Numbered from the stretch's first letter, positions 1 to 13,990 are shown. The stretch: DNA of 64,000 nucleotides from Physcia stellaris (GCA_018902385.1 JABSSW010000046.1:1-64000), one strand, 5' to 3'. Numbers and translations are program-made. Notes: generated from the sequence alone by a model not told the origin.

Positions 1-20
1 ACGTAGAAAATTATAACTCG

Positions 21-1127
21 TTGATCAAAAAAATTTCGAAAAATCGAAAAAAACAAAAAACACAATCGAGAAATCGTCAATTTTTTCGACGAGAAAATAA
101 AAATATAAATCAATTTAATGTCGATAAATTCAAATTCAACATCGAAAATGAAAAATTCAAAAAGAATAATCAAACGTTGCGTAACGAAATGAATATTTTT
201 CGAATAAATTTTACAACAACGTTTATTTTTCAAAATGATATCAAATTCAAAATCGAAAATGTTAAATTGATCAATCGTAATATAAAATTGCAAAACGAAA
301 TAAATTTTTTAAAAATCACAACAACGTCAATTTTCAATTTCACATTGTTTATCGATAAAAAAAATAAAAATGTCAAAATGACGAATTTTTTCAAATTCAA
401 TGAAAACATTTCAAATTTTTTTTACGAAATTTGAAAACAATTGATCAAAAACAAATTTATTGTTAACGTTGATTATTTCGTCGACGAATATATCAAAACA
501 ACAATATTTATCAATTGAATCGAAAACAAAATTCGCGAACATTTTTTCGCTCGACGTAAAATCGACATTATTTATTTCAAAACTTTTCAAATGATTTTTG
601 ATATTTTGATTTTGATTTATGTTGAAAAAAATAAAAAACGAAACGTACGCAATAAATTCAAAATTTTTATCATGCGTATCAATCAACGTTTTTCGAATTT
701 TTTTTTCGAATTTTTGTTGTTGTTCAATCAATTGTTTCATTATTCAAAACAGAATTTGATCGATAAATTTCGCGAAAAATTCATTTTTCAATTACAACGA
801 ATCATTGTTAATAACGATCGATTTGAAACAATCGAAAATTTAAAAAAATTGATTGAAAAAATAAATCAAAAATTACATTTTCTTGAAATCACACGTTTCG
901 AAAATTCGACATTTAAAAATATTTCACGAATTATTTTCAAAACATCAATTGTCAAAATCGTAATTCGTGATAACATGTTTAACGTCAAGAAAATCATGTT
1001 CGTCGTCAATCAAATGATTATGAAAATTTTTTATGATAAAAATGACATCGATAAAAATTGTTATCGTTGTGAAAATTTCAATCATTTGATACGAAATTGT
1101 TTTTTTTTTAAAATTATCGATATTTGA
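21..1127 (+). pseudogene. Gag relic with CCHC zinc knuckle
   Basis: Two overlapping + frames carry a hydrophilic, Lys/Asn-rich mutated Gag. The clearest part is a retroviral-type zinc knuckle, C-YR-C-ENFN-H-LIRN-C (CX2CX4HX4C), at 1059-1100. This is the nucleic-acid-binding end of Gag in Gypsy elements. Minus-strand frames here are shadows. A protease should follow between about 1,300 and 2,050, but that stretch is too decayed to call. Confidence 0.7.
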
Positions 1128-2089
1128 TTGTTCAAAAAAATTAAACAAAAAAACATTTTAACAATCAACAAAATAAATAAATTCTTAATGAATTTTTAAA
1201 TCGAAATCGATTCAACTTTTTCTGATGATTATTTTAATGATATTAACAACGAAATTTTTTCAATTCATGAATCGAAAAACGTTTAAATTTTTTCAAAATC
1301 GCGACGAAAATGTTGTTTATTTTAACAATGTCAAAAACATTCAACACGTTCAATAAATTTCAAAACAATTTTTAATAATTAAATGTACATTAATTTTCGA
1401 TAAATACGAACATAATTTGCAAACATTAATGAATATAAATGTCATTGAATACGTTTTCATTGATGAAAAAATTGCGCAATTAATTTGTGAAACATTTCAA
1501 ATAATTTTTGTGATTTTATCACGATCGAAATTCGTCAATGAATTCGATGATCGAAAAATTAAATTCATTATTCATGTCATTTATTTTACATTTATCGTGC
1601 AAAATCATTCAAAAATTACGATTTTTATGTTCATAATCAAAATTGAAATTCATTCGTTGATATTGAATAAATTTTGAATAAACGTTCACGAAATCATTTT
1701 GAACATGAAAAATAATAAAATTATTTTCAAATTCGATCGTTGTTTTCATTTCGAAACGTTCAAAATTTTGAAAATCAAAAACGAACGATCAATTTTTTCT
1801 AAAAAAATATATTTTTCATTATTAACATCATCGATCAAACAATCGATATCGATGAATTTTTAAAAATATCGAATTATTCAAAAACGATCAACGTTATTTA
1901 CGTTCAAGATTAAGTTTTTTTTTTATCGTCGAAAATTTCGAAAACGAAATTTTTTTTTTTTTTCAAAAACATATTGAATTTTAATTTTCGATATGTTATC
2001 GAGAAAATTGATAAAAAATATTTTTTTGTCAAATTTTCGAAAAAGAAAAACGAATTAAAATCATACGAAATTCTCAACGATTTATTTTC

Positions 2090-3870
2090 GTGAAAATTTC
2101 TGTTCGAAAATCGAATTTAATCAAAAAATTTGCTCGACGATTTAATAAACGATTCAAAATTTCGATTTTCGACAATAAAAACAATGAACAAAATTTCGAC
2201 TATGAAACGTTTTTGAATATCGTTTTTATCGACGTCGTTGTTTATCAATTTTTGACAAAATCGAAAAAAAAAAATCAAAACGTTTTTATTAATCATGAAA
2301 AACTGAACGAAATCATTGACGAAATTCACGAAAATCTAATCAAAATAAAATTCGATTTCGATATCGATTTTCAAAAAGTTTTTAAAATCATGAAAACAAT
2401 TGTTGAAAAATTAAAACGAAAAATTTTTGATTTTTTTAAGCGATTCGAAAACGTATTCAATTCGAAAAAAACAAATAAATTATTTTTTCATAAATTTTAC
2501 GATCACAAAATTGAATTGACGAAAAACACGATTCAATTATTTCGAAATCGAATGTATTTTCTATCGTTCAAAAAAGTTTGAAATTTTTCAAAAACATTTT
2601 CACGACAATTTTCAAAAAGAATTTATCAATTCAAATAAAATATCATACGTATCGTTCATTTTATTCGTTGTCAAATCGAACGAACAATTTCGTTTGTGTG
2701 TGAATTATCGAAAATTGAACGTCATAATCAAACGCAACAATTATTCAATATCGTTGATTGAAAAAATTTTAATTCGAATTATAAATTGCAAATTTTTATT
2801 CAAATTGAACATCATATCGATTTTCAATAAATTTCGAATGAATTCACAAAACGAAAATTTGATTATTTTTATATGTTCGTTAAACATTTACAAATATTAT
2901 GTATTGTTTTTCGAATTAATCAATAATTCGACGAATTGACAACATTACATGAACGATTTGTTGTTCGAATATATTAATCATTTTTGTCAAATATATTTAG
3001 ATGACATTTTTATTTACAACAAAATTCGACGAAAACATGAACGACATTTTATTCAAATATTTCAAAAATTAAAAAAAATCGAATTTCAAATTGATATCAA
3101 GAAATGCGAATTTTTTCAAACGAAAATTTCGTTTTTGAACGTCATATTGTCAACAGAAAATTTACGAATGAATTTCAAAAAAATTCAAAATATCGTCAAT
3201 TGAATTCGTTCAATTTGCATTAAAAAAATGCAAACTTTTGTAAATTTTTGCAATTTTTATCGTCGTTTCATCAAAGCATTTTTCAAGTTCGTCAAATTTT
3301 TGACTCGAATAATCAAAAAAAAAATTGATTTCGAATGAATCGATTTTGTCAACGAAACATTCGAAATTCTGAAAAAACAAATAATCGAAATTTCAATTTT
3401 TCGACATTACGATCGCAATCGTAAAATCATTTTGAAAATCGATTTTTCAAATTGATGTTTAGATGAAATTTTATTTCAAAACGACGACGACGAAATATTT
3501 TATTCGATGATTTTTTTCAACAAAAAAATAATTTTTGTCGAATGCAATTACGAAATATATAACAAAAAATTTTTAATCATTATTCGATGTTTGAAACATT
3601 GAAAATCAAAATTTAAAAATATCGACGAATTCGTCGAAATCTATATCGATCATAAAAATTTGAAAATTTTCATGACGAACAAAAAATTCATTTTTCGTCA
3701 AATACGTTGAATCGAAATTTTGATCGATTACAATATCAAAATTCAATATCAATTCGAAATCAAAAATGTTAAAACGAACGTTTTGATTCGAATGTTTGAA
3801 TTTCGTTTTGTCGATAACGACGAACGAAAACTTTATAAAAAGCAAATTTTGTTGTTTTTTTCTCGATTGC
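2090..3870 (+). pseudogene. Gypsy reverse transcriptase and RNase H relic
   Basis: Three successive + frames read as a Gypsy polymerase. 2090-2581 holds the pre-RT segment ending YDHKIEL, 2694-2939 holds CVNYRKLN (family CVDYRKLN), and 2949-3203 holds the catalytic YLDD box at 2994-3005. The RT/RNase H linker NFYRRFIK follows at about 3,240, then an RNase H segment to about 3,870. In-frame TGA codons fall where the family usually has Trp. It is interrupted many times and cannot be functional. Confidence 0.88.
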
Positions 3871-4084
3871 AATTATGTTCGATTGACGTTTAAAATTATT
3901 TGTACGAACGAGTAATGCAAATCAATCGAAAAAATAAAAATTGCATTAATTATCGTCAAATTTTGATCGATGAACAAATCATCAACGAAAAATAAATTTG
4001 CAAAGACGTTCAAATCAAAAAATTCGATAATAAATCGATTTTCGTTATTTTTGATGCGAAACGACGTTTTTTTCAAAAACGAAA

Positions 4085-5000
4085 ATTTATAAATATCAAA
4101 TCGTTTAAATTTCATGATTGAAATAATTCGCGATATTCACGATCAATTTTTTTGTGTTCATTCGAACATGAATCGTATTGAGAAATTCATTAAACGTTAT
4201 TATTATTGATTTAGTATGCGATTATTTATCAAACGTTACATTCGTAACTGTCACAAATGTCAACGATTTAAAGTTTCACACGATGATCGTCATGAATTAT
4301 TAACATCATTGTCAATTTCTAATCAGCGATGAATAGATATTTCGATAAATTTCATAATCGAATTATTTGAATTCAGAAAAAACAACGTTATTTGCATTAT
4401 TATCGATCGATTAATCAAAAAACGACATTACGTTTTTTGCGTGATCGATGATGACGATTTAACAATCGAAATCTGCGTCAAAATATTGTTTCATTACGTA
4501 TTTCGCACGCATGATTTATTTTTTTCTATCGTTTCGAATCGAAATAATCAGTTTGTAAATCGCGTTTGAAAAACTTTTTGCAAACATCTAAAAATCAAAT
4601 ATAAATTGTTCACGACTTTTCAATTTCAAACGAATGATCAAATCGAACGAATTAATCAAAATATTGAAATTCGTTTACGTTTGTATTGTAATTATCGTCA
4701 AAACGATTGAGTTGAATGAATCGACATCATGAAATTCGTTGACAACAATGACGTGTTCGCAATCACAAATTTTATTTCGTTTTTCATCAATAAAGATTAT
4801 CATTTTCGAATGATTTTTGATTCGAATTTAAATGATTACAAATTATTAAAAAACGTTTATTGATTAAACAAAGCGAATTCATCGTCGAAAAAATGAATCG
4901 TATCATCGAATAAATCAAAATCAATATTGTTGACGTTAAACAAAAAATAACGATTCGAATCAACAAGTTTCGATATTCGATCAATTTTGAAACAAAAAAT
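4085..5000 (+). pseudogene. Gypsy integrase relic
   Basis: The + frame beginning near 4,111 carries an H2C2-type zinc-binding segment ending C-HK-C at about 4,249-4,262, then a mutated integrase core including IIIDRLIK and IVSNRNNQFV (family VVVDRLTK and IVSDRD..F). Stops are TGA or TAA. The same segment recurs at 36,640-37,620, showing two copies of one family in this window. Confidence 0.8.
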
Positions 5001-5224
5001 TATGTATGATTAAATCGTCGTTATATCAAGACAATTCGTTCATTTGACAAATTGAATGACAAAAAATTGAATTTATATTTCGTTGTCAAGAAACGAAATA
5101 TTGTTTACGAATTGAAATTGCTCGATGACATGCATATTCATTCAATTTTTCATTTTGATTGTTAAGAAGAAATTTCAACGATTCGTTGAAAAAACAACAC
5201 AACGATTTTTCAGAATTCGTTATT

Positions 5225-5442
5225 GCAAATGAAACGTTCGAATGAAAATTCGACGACATATTGCAATTTCGATATCATTATTATCGTTTTCAATATCGTT
5301 GTAAATGATCGAATTGAAAATTTCACGATCGCATTTGATATTATGTCGACGACGATGAATTTCAAAATGTTCAAAATATCGTCGATGTTTTTCACGAAAT
5401 TAATTCAAAAACAGCAAAATTTGTTTTGCGAAATGACTAAAT
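5225..5442 (+). pseudogene. Chromodomain at the C-terminus of integrase
   Basis: Read from 5,225 on +, the frame gives a recognisable chromodomain: DILQFRYHYRRFQYRCK-like strands, the DDDEFQN stretch and IVDVFHE. Four in-frame TGA codons fall at or near the chromodomain Trp positions. Chromodomains direct chromovirus integration to histone-marked chromatin, which fits accumulation in an AT-rich block. Each TGG became TGA, not TAG; see the mutation-signature finding. Confidence 0.72.
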
Positions 5443-5734
5443 CGTGAATTTTATCGTTTATGATCGATCAGAAAATTGTCATCGAATTCGTTACAATTCA
5501 TTTTCAGATTGACGTTAATAATTTTCGTTGTTATTCGTTTCGATATTATTTTGCGTTATTTACAGTCAAAATTTACGTCGCATGAAAAATTGAATTGTGT
5601 TAAAAACATTTTCAAAAATTGTCGTCAAATCTTATTGAACAATGAATAATATAAAAAACGTGTTATGCATAAATATGAATAAACAACAAAATGTCAAAAA
5701 ATTCAAATATTTATAAATTCGTCAACAAGATTCT

Positions 5735-5870
5735 CAATTGCTTACTAATGACACGCGAAACTGTTTGTAAAATTCGTGCAAAATATTTGTTTTTCAAAAA
5801 ATTTAATATTTATATATTTCGTTGAATGCATTGTACGAATCAATTGTCGTATATGCGATAACATCAACGC
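5735..5870 (+). other. Degenerate finger-like segment downstream of the chromodomain
   Basis: After the chromodomain, a frame better preserved in the second copy (39,157-39,357) reads CKIRSKYFFSENLIHAFFAEC. Its spacing and the F..N.LH pattern resemble the C-terminal finger of the LTR element at 11,743-15,367 (CRQCKQFFDFNNFLHRHF). The second Cys and first His are not present, so it is finger-like only. It may be a vestigial extra domain or an unrelated inserted fragment. Confidence 0.35.
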
Positions 5871-7235
5871 GTTAATCGTAATGACAAAAATTTCGTCGAC
5901 GTGATCAAATTGTTCGTTTCATGATATCAACATGATGTTACAAAAATTTTCAAATTTGTCGATACGCGAAGTCGAATCATCAATTATTAATGTGCGTCGA
6001 AATTATTTTTCACAAATTGTATAAATTGATCATTTTTTAAAACATTTATTGCATTTACGTTTTGACGCATGCAATGTACACATCGATTTTCGCATATTCG
6101 AAAATATCAATGCATTAAAAATTGTAACGACGATTTTATTAACATGTTCAAATTGTTTATTTCAAGAAATAATCATATGAATGTTTTCAAAATCTTGACG
6201 AATTTATCTCGTTAACGAAATTTATTTCGTGACGTTTTGCATTTATTTTTTTGTTTCGACGACAAATCAATTCAACGTTATTCAACGACATATTTACGTC
6301 GCGCAAAACGTTCAGAAAAAAATCAATTAATCGTTTCGAAACGAAATTGAAAAAAAACGAAAAATAATGTGACGAACGTGTATCGAATTCAACATTTAAC
6401 AAATTAATATCGTGTTAACATCGTTATTTTATCACATCGAATGTTAAAATCGAAATTCGTTTTGACGCATTCGAAAAATTAAATTTTTTACATATGTTTT
6501 TGCAAATTTTCATGTATTTGCTTTTTATTTAAAAATTTTCGTGTAATTATGTATTAATTCAATCAATGCATGACATTTCACACATTTAACGAAACAAAAT
6601 CGATGAATTTTTTTTAATATTGAAAATTGAAATTCATAATACACAATTTATAAAAAAAATATTTAATTATTTTTATTTGACTTTTTTGTCAAATCAAAAA
6701 ATCAATTTTTTCGAAACAAAAATATCAAATTTTATCGCATTTTTATTTACAATCATTTCGCGTGCATACAAATTCATAAAATCATCAAATTGTAAAATTA
6801 ATTGAATGCATTTCAACGCATCAACAATTGTATCAATTCGAACAATATTGAAATTGTTATAAAATTTGAAAATAAAATGAATTTCGAATTCGTCGAATTT
6901 GTTTCGCAAATCAAAATTTTTTAGTTAAATTCGATGTTTTTATCAATATTTAATTCAAATTTTCAATCAGAAAATATATCATTGCATTTTGAAATTAACA
7001 TAAACATTAAAACAATTCGAATTTATACAATTGTTTTGTATTTTGCACATCAATTATCAACAACATTCAAATTTAATATGTTGAAATTAAATTATAAAAC
7101 AAATTAAACGCATTTCAATGCATCAAAAACAACGAAAATCGATTCATTATCGCAAAAGTTATAATCAATGTAAATTATTTGTTCGATTGAAAAATTCGCG
7201 AAATGATCAATTTTTGCATAAATTTCATTTGTTTA

Positions 7236-8219
7236 TCTATTTATTCATTTATTTATCGATTTATTTATCGATTTATTTATACGAAAATCAAATTTTTTAA
7301 TTATTTGCACGTTCGTCATGAAAAATCTTTTCGATTTCGATTTATGCAACAATGTTCGTTCGCGAAAACAAATCATTAAACACGTCAAAAACGAAAAATG
7401 CGCGAAAAACATCGAAAACGAATTTTTTTTCTTCGACGATTCAAATCATTTTCACGAAAATTCATTTTTATTGTTCGCAAACAATTTGTTAAAAAACATA
7501 ATTTTATTTAATATATTTACGATATAAACAATGTCGACAAAAATTGCGATATATCATTTTCAATTCGACGTTTTACAAAAAACATTTTTTCATTGAAAAA
7601 TTCATTGCGAAATCAACAATTAACGTTTTGCAAAATTTTACAACATGAAATTATCGAACAAAATAAAAAACGATTAAAAAACACGATTAACGAATATTTC
7701 GAAATTTTCGATCGCATCAAAAAATCACGATATCAAAATATTCGAAATCATTTGTTTTCGATTTTGCAAAAAAATTCGATTCGACGTTGTGATTTTCATA
7801 TTTTCAAATATTTCACGACGATAACAACGAAAACGTTGAAACAAACATTCGTTTTTACATCGAAAATTTTCGATCAATATTTGAATTCGAAACAAAAAAA
7901 AAATAATATCGATTGAATGTTTTTAAAACGTTTCAAAAAACGAAAAAATTGAATTATGATCGACTTTTTCAAAAAATCATTCGATCATGAAATGAAATTG
8001 TTGAAAAAATCGAAAACGTTTTCAATCATTTCGACATTTTTGCAAAAAATACGTTCGAATTTGATCAATATCGTCGTTTTTCGCAAAAAACATTCAAATA
8101 ATTTCTGTTTGCAAACGTTGTTGAAAATCATCGAGAAAAAAAATCATTTTGCAATTTTCAAAAGTCAACATATGTACATAAAATTCAAAATGATCGATAT
8201 TAAAACAAATGCAATTTAA
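7236..8219 (+). pseudogene. Possible further pol-less element ORF with tetranucleotide leader
   Basis: A TTTA-type tetranucleotide run at 7,236-7,283 stands directly before an ATG at 7,318, as in the elements at 17,103 and 39,379. The following frame has CNNVRSRKQIIKHVKNEKC, which looks like a broken zinc finger lacking its first Cys pair. Further frames at 7,593-7,916 and 7,956-8,219 are not recognisable. Clear LTRs were not found, so membership in the family is tentative. Confidence 0.3.
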
Positions 8220-8429
8220 AATTTTATTGCGTTATATTCAATCGAAAATCATGATATGTTTCGAAAATGTGATCAAATGATTGCAATTTTTGTAATTCAA
8301 TTTTTTTGTTTGTTATTTAAATTTTTATTCAAATTTTCAAATTGATTTGCGACATTTTTTTTTATTTGATTAATTCAAAATTTATTTAACGTTTTATTAT
8401 CGAACGTATTGCGTTTTAAAATTATTTCG

Positions 8430-8720
8430 CATTTTGCATTTCAATCAACAATTATTTATAATTTTCATTTATTTAATTAAAATTGTAAAACGAAATGAAC
8501 GCATTTTAACGTCGCAAAAATAACAAAAATCGATTCATTATCGCAATAGTTTTGAAATTTCGAAAATTACGTCGTTGTCAATTTTGTGTTCGTTTCGAAT
8601 TTTGCAATTTTATCAAATTTGATTTTAATTTTAAAAATTTTCGACAAAGTTTTTTTTAAAAAAACTTTCGAATTTATTTGTTTAATATATTATTACATTC
8701 AAATAAAATTTTGTTAATCA
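8430..8720. repeat. Dispersed AT-rich repeat, several copies
   Basis: The segment around 8,430-8,720 recurs in part at about 7,026-7,170 and, split by the element at 11,743-15,367, at about 11,645-11,742 plus 15,373-15,760. A shared core is ATCGATTCATTATCGCAA. The unsplit copy near 8,503 represents the empty target site of the inserted element. It may be an LTR of an older element; its termini could not be set. Confidence 0.55.
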
Positions 8721-11700
8721 AACATTTAACGAAATAAAAATTCTATTAACATTTTTCAATTCGTTTTTCAATTGATCACGAATTTTTTTATAATTTTTCG
8801 TTACAAATTGATTTAATTTGATACGATGTAATAATTTCTAAATGAGTCGATTTATTTTCAAATATATTCGAAAATGTTCGTTTTTGATCATTCGATAAAA
8901 AAATCACAAACAATCAATTTTTCGTCGAATGTCGTACGAAAATCGAGTTTGTTTTTTTTTAATAAAAATAAACAAACGTATTATTAATATGCATTATTCA
9001 ACAAATTTATATTGACATTTTCGAAAAACTGAATTATTTTTTGAAAATTAAACGACATTGTTCGATTTTTTTTTCAATTTTAAAACGATGTTTTGCGATT
9101 TTCAAATATTTGTTTATAACGTTAATATTGTCATTTGCGTTTAACGAATATTTTCAAATTTTTTAACATGTTTTACAAACAATCATTGAAATTTCGTTAA
9201 ATATGTTAATTAATTGATCAAATTTTTGTCAACATAAAACAATTTAATGTTTATTTTTCGATCAATATAAATTATTGTATTTTGTTTGAATTTTGTTCAA
9301 AACATTTTCATCAAAATTGATTTGTTTTCATTATGTAAAAAAAATATTCGAATTTCTTTTTTCAAAATACACATTTTTTATTGTTATGAAAATTAAAATC
9401 AAAATGTTTTTTTCGAAATTTTTTCGTTAATTTGATTATTCGATTTTAACGATTATCAAACATTAAAATTATCGATAATTGAAATTTATGATAATTATCA
9501 AAAATTAAAATAATTAATTGTTGAAATTTGTCAATTGATATATCGTTATCGTCGTTTATAATGAACGAATTTTTTAAATTTTGAATTGAAAACGAAAAAA
9601 AATTCGAAATCAAATCGAAATTCGATATTTTATTTAATATTTGAATAAATAATAAAAATGATACAAAATGATAATGCAATTTGAAATATTAATTGTATAT
9701 AACACGAAATCAAATTTCAAAATAATACACAAAAATAATGCAAATATAATAATTGTAATTGTTCGATAAAATTTTTGAATTAAAAAATAACATAATTCAA
9801 AAAATAATAAATTGTCGAAAAAAATTGATAATAAATTCGAATACAAAAAAACATTATAATTATCACGTTTTATTTATATGAAATAATGCAAAAAAAATTC
9901 GAAAAATTTGAAAAAAAAAATTTATAATTAATATCAAAAATATCGCGAAATAATGTAATACGTCATGAAATTAAAAATTTTGACAAATTAAATTAAATTC
10001 GACATCGAAATTTGAAATTTGATTCAAATTCAAATCAAAATTTGATATTTTGATTTGAAATTTGATTCAAATTCAAATTTTTTAACGTGTTAAAAATTTG
10101 AATTTAATTCAAATTCAAATTCAAATCGAAATTTTCGATTTACAAATCGAATCAAATCGACGCATTCGAGTTTAAAATTTGATTCGACGATCAATTTAAA
10201 CGAAACAACGTAAAATTCAACGAAAATTCAAAAAAAAAAAAAACAGAAAAAACAAAACAAAAAACAAAACGAAAAAGAAAACGACGAAAATAATAAAAAT
10301 TTCGAAATTGTCGAAATCGTCGTGATCGAAACATTGAATATAAATAACGTAAAAAAATGAAATACGTTAATTTTTATTCGTTCGTGTTTAAAACGTTTAA
10401 AACATTTATACAAAATTAAAATATCGATGCGAAAAAATTTGAAAACAAAAAAAATTCAATTTTTCGAAAAAATAATGCGTTTCAAGACATTAATCGCGAC
10501 GACGAATTATGTCGATTTTTGAAATATTAATATATATATAAAATTATTCAAATTATCAAATTTCAATCAAAAATAAATAATTAAATATAACGTAATTAAT
10601 TCGAAAAATTTCGATTTCGTCGTGAATTTCGAAAATTAACAATTTCGAAATTCAACATTATTATTATTTTTCGATTAATGAATTAATTTATGTGTACAAA
10701 TTTATAACGCAAAAAACAAATTTTATAACGATACAAAAATCAATGAAATCAAAACATTATTATATATGTTATAATATTGCGAAAAAAAAAATTCGATTTT
10801 GATTTTTTAAAATGATTATTTTTTTGAAATGAATTTTTTCAAACAATTAACGCAATGAAATTTTGATTTTCGATTAAAAATTTACGTTTATTTGATTTAT
10901 TTGATTTCGTTTAATCAATCAAAAAAGTCGCAATTTGACAATTTGCACATTTTTTTTCGTCAATTTTTCGCTTTTTATATCAATTTTTTAATTCGTTTTT
11001 TTTGTTCGTTTAATATTATTTATAATATTGTTGTTATTTGTTCATTTGCGATCGATTTGAAAATGTCGTTAAAATTACATAAAATCTTTATATAAAATAT
11101 TCAAAATTTTGTTTTATCGAAAACGCGATTTGAAAAATTTTAACACGTGTAAATACGAATCGCACGTACGAATAATGATTTATATACAAAATTTAATCGT
11201 GTTAAAAATATTTTCAAAAATTGTTGTTTAATTTAATTAAACAATAAAATTGTAAATGTAATAATAAAATAAAAATAAAAAATCGAAAATTTTTTCGAAA
11301 TTTAATATATCGAATGCGATCGCGATTACGACGTTTTTTACGTTTAATTAGTTTTTTTCAAATCAATTTATAATCGATTTTCGCAAAAAAAAAAAAATTA
11401 AAAATCGATTTTTTTTAAAATCGAAAACGAAATCGTCGTTAATTCATTTTCGATATTTAAAATATTTGTCGAAATAAAAATTTTTAAAATAAATTATTTT
11501 CTAAAATCGTTTAACGCGAATAATTGATCGAGAAAAATTTTGATCAATTTTGCGTATATAATTTTTAAAATCGATAATTTTTATCAATTGAAAATTTAAA
11601 TTAAAAAAAAACAATTATATTGTTTTTTATTAATTATCAAAATTTTGCGTTTGTACAATTGTTGTACATGTTGCATTTTTATTAAAAATTATATATAATT

Positions 11701-11742
11701 TTCATTTAATTATTCAAAATTGTAAAATTGAATGAACGTATT

Positions 11743-11913
11743 TGTTACGATAAATTTGCACATAGAATTGAATTGATGATATTTTGATCAGAAGAAATTA
11801 ACGTTTTCGCAAAATTTCGACAATTGTTTTCATATGTGTTTTGCAATTTTCTAAATAGTAACAATCAATCATTTTATTCATCACATTATTATTCAATACG
11901 TTTTATCGTAACA
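11743..11913 (+). repeat. 5' LTR of element B
   Basis: 171 bp, TGTTACG..CGTAACA, same length as its partner. It differs from the 3' LTR at eight positions, every one a transition in a CpT or ApG step. The candidate primer site TGATAGCATTATCGA follows two bases later at 11,916-11,930. Confidence 0.93.
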
Positions 11914-12298
11914 AATGATAGCATTATCGAATTACGATTCATAATAAATTGTCATATCTATTAATAGTCAACGATTGCATCAATCTGTGCAATAAAGAAT
12001 TCAGCGAACGTTTCAAAACAAACGCATCAACAGAAATTTTTTCGCAATAACAAACTCTTCACAACGATAGAAACAAGTTTGAAAATCGCATTTGTTTTTT
12101 TGTCAAATAGATTTGTTATTTCAATGTTTTTCGTCGAATTTCGATCATTCAATCAATTTTTGAAATATTCATCGATTTTATCATACAAACGATCGCTTTT
12201 TTTCGATCGACGCTTTCGATTTATTTATTTGTTCAATTTCTTCAAAAACGATTTTTTCGATTCAATGTATGACGACATAACGTCGATTCGCTTATTTC

Positions 12299-13990
12299 AT
12301 GTCAGATTATCGTCAAAAATCTCAACAGCGATTTTCGTCGAAATTTTCGTCTTCATTGAATATCATTGTTCAAAATTTCGCTTTCGCTTTATTCGAAATA
12401 CGAAAAAATATGATTTCTGCTAAGAAAATCGATTCTCGTCATCTTGAGAAGATTGACATTGAAAAATCACTTCAATTGACTGATAAACGCAAATCAGCAA
12501 CTCGACAATTTTTGAAAAATGCAAAAATCTTACAATTTTCGAAAAATTTCACGCAAGAACAAATCATTAATCACATTTTCAAACGACAAAATGATTTCGC
12601 GACTTGAAATAATGAATTTCTCAATATCATTGAAAAAAAACACGAGAAGTATCAAGTTCAATTCAATAACACGAACATCAAACTCAATCAAATAATGAAT
12701 ATGTTTCAGAAAAAGATCGATTCTTTCTCGTCGCAAAAACGATTCAAAATGTTTTCAATTGATTTGCATCGATTTTATTCGATCGACTTCTTCAAATCAA
12801 ATCGATTTGACGACAATGATTTTTTGCAAAACGTCATGTTACGATTGATCAAAAATAAAAAAATGAAAAATACGAACATCGAAGAAAACAAATTTCGTGA
12901 ATTAAATATCGATTATTTCGATTTTCGCAAATTCGAATCGTATGACGAAGATGATTACGTTATCGTGATCGATAAAATATATTATCGAAACGTGTGATTA
13001 TTCATAAACGCGATCAAATCGATTGCAATCTCGAAAAATAATCGATTAATTCGTATCAATTTGCATAGATGTTTTCAAAATGACGTTCAAACATGATACA
13101 TCGACGAAATAAACGAATTACAGCGATTTGATTTGAAAAAAAATCATGAATTAGAAAATTGAAAAAAATGTCTCATCAAACGTTTCAAAATGAGCGAATC
13201 AAAAATCATGAAATTGCTGATCGAAAATAAATATACTATTGAGAATGTACGCAAACAACGCACGATCACATCATACGTTCAAAACGTTATTCGACATGCG
13301 AAGAATGTTGACTTTACAACGATCAATAATCAACTCAATTGAACATGAAATCATTTCGCATCGAGTTTTCAACGTGATGTTTCGAAATCAAATTTCAAAA
13401 CAATCGTTCTGAAGTTTATCGAACAATTGAAAAATTTGAAACATGCATGAAAACGTTATTATGCAATGAAAACATCATCAAAGAAACGTTGAGATGTTTA
13501 GAATCAACAAACTTTTCTGTTTGCATTTCAAGATCATTTTTCTCAATATCAACAGTCAAATTCCGTCTATTCGCGTGAAAATGAATACACGAATAATCAG
13601 AATTTCGATCAAACGTCTTCGCAGTTTTCTCAGCGAAATTATCAAAATAACAATCAAGATTACTCGCGTAACAATCAATGAAATCGTCAAAATCGCAATG
13701 ATCAGAACAATTATTTTGTTTATTCACAGATTAACAATCAGCAAAATCAACAGCGTATGCTCGAAACATCTTCACAACAAAGACAAATTTCATGAACGAA
13801 ATTCGCGTTCAATCTCGTCGTTTCGTCAATAAATCAACAAACAGTTTCAGTTCATCATGCGAGTCAAAAAAATGAAAATCAACGAAAAATTTATCACGAA
13901 CAAGAAAAAAAGAAAAAATTTGAATATCAACAACTCGAACATTACAGCGCAGAAATTGAAGTTTTCTTCAACGATAGCAGCAAGTCTGAA
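12299..13990 (+). pseudogene. Gag-like protein relic of element B
   Basis: Read across several TGA codons, the + strand gives a long, charged and later Gln/Asn/Ser-rich protein. A central segment (about 13,150-13,470) has the pattern of a retroelement capsid: IENKYTIENVRKQRTITSY, then ..VIRHAKN.. and FIEQLKNLKHA followed by a stop at a likely Trp. The Gln/Asn-rich tail precedes the first finger. Start and end are uncertain. The assignment to Gag rests on remembered patterns of fungal Gag-like proteins and on position. Confidence 0.5.

Larger units (their letters stand above)
1..6580 (+). mobile_element. Gypsy (Ty3-like) chromovirus relic, 5' end outside the window
   Basis: Degenerate Gag with a CCHC knuckle, reverse transcriptase, RNase H, integrase and chromodomain follow each other on the + strand, which is the Ty3/Gypsy chromovirus order. 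All frames are broken by stops, almost all of them TGA where the family has Trp. The right limit is where similarity to the second copy (36,520-42,165) fades. The 5' LTR lies before position 1, so neither the LTR nor the target duplication can be defined. Two diverged tandem segments at about 5,828-5,990 and 6,069-6,190 sit in the 3' untranslated or LTR part. The element is inactive. Family assignment is firm; the exact end is not. Confidence 0.9.
6581..11742. other. AT-rich transposon relic without assignable genes
   Basis: Very low GC sequence made mostly of A/T with C retained before A or G. ORFs here are random read-through of mutated DNA. It contains a dispersed repeat (see 8,430), a possible fourth finger-encoding element (7,236-8,219) and alternating AAATTTGATT / ATTCAAAT simple repeats at about 10,010-10,140. 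I see no RNA gene or host gene. Confidence 0.6.
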
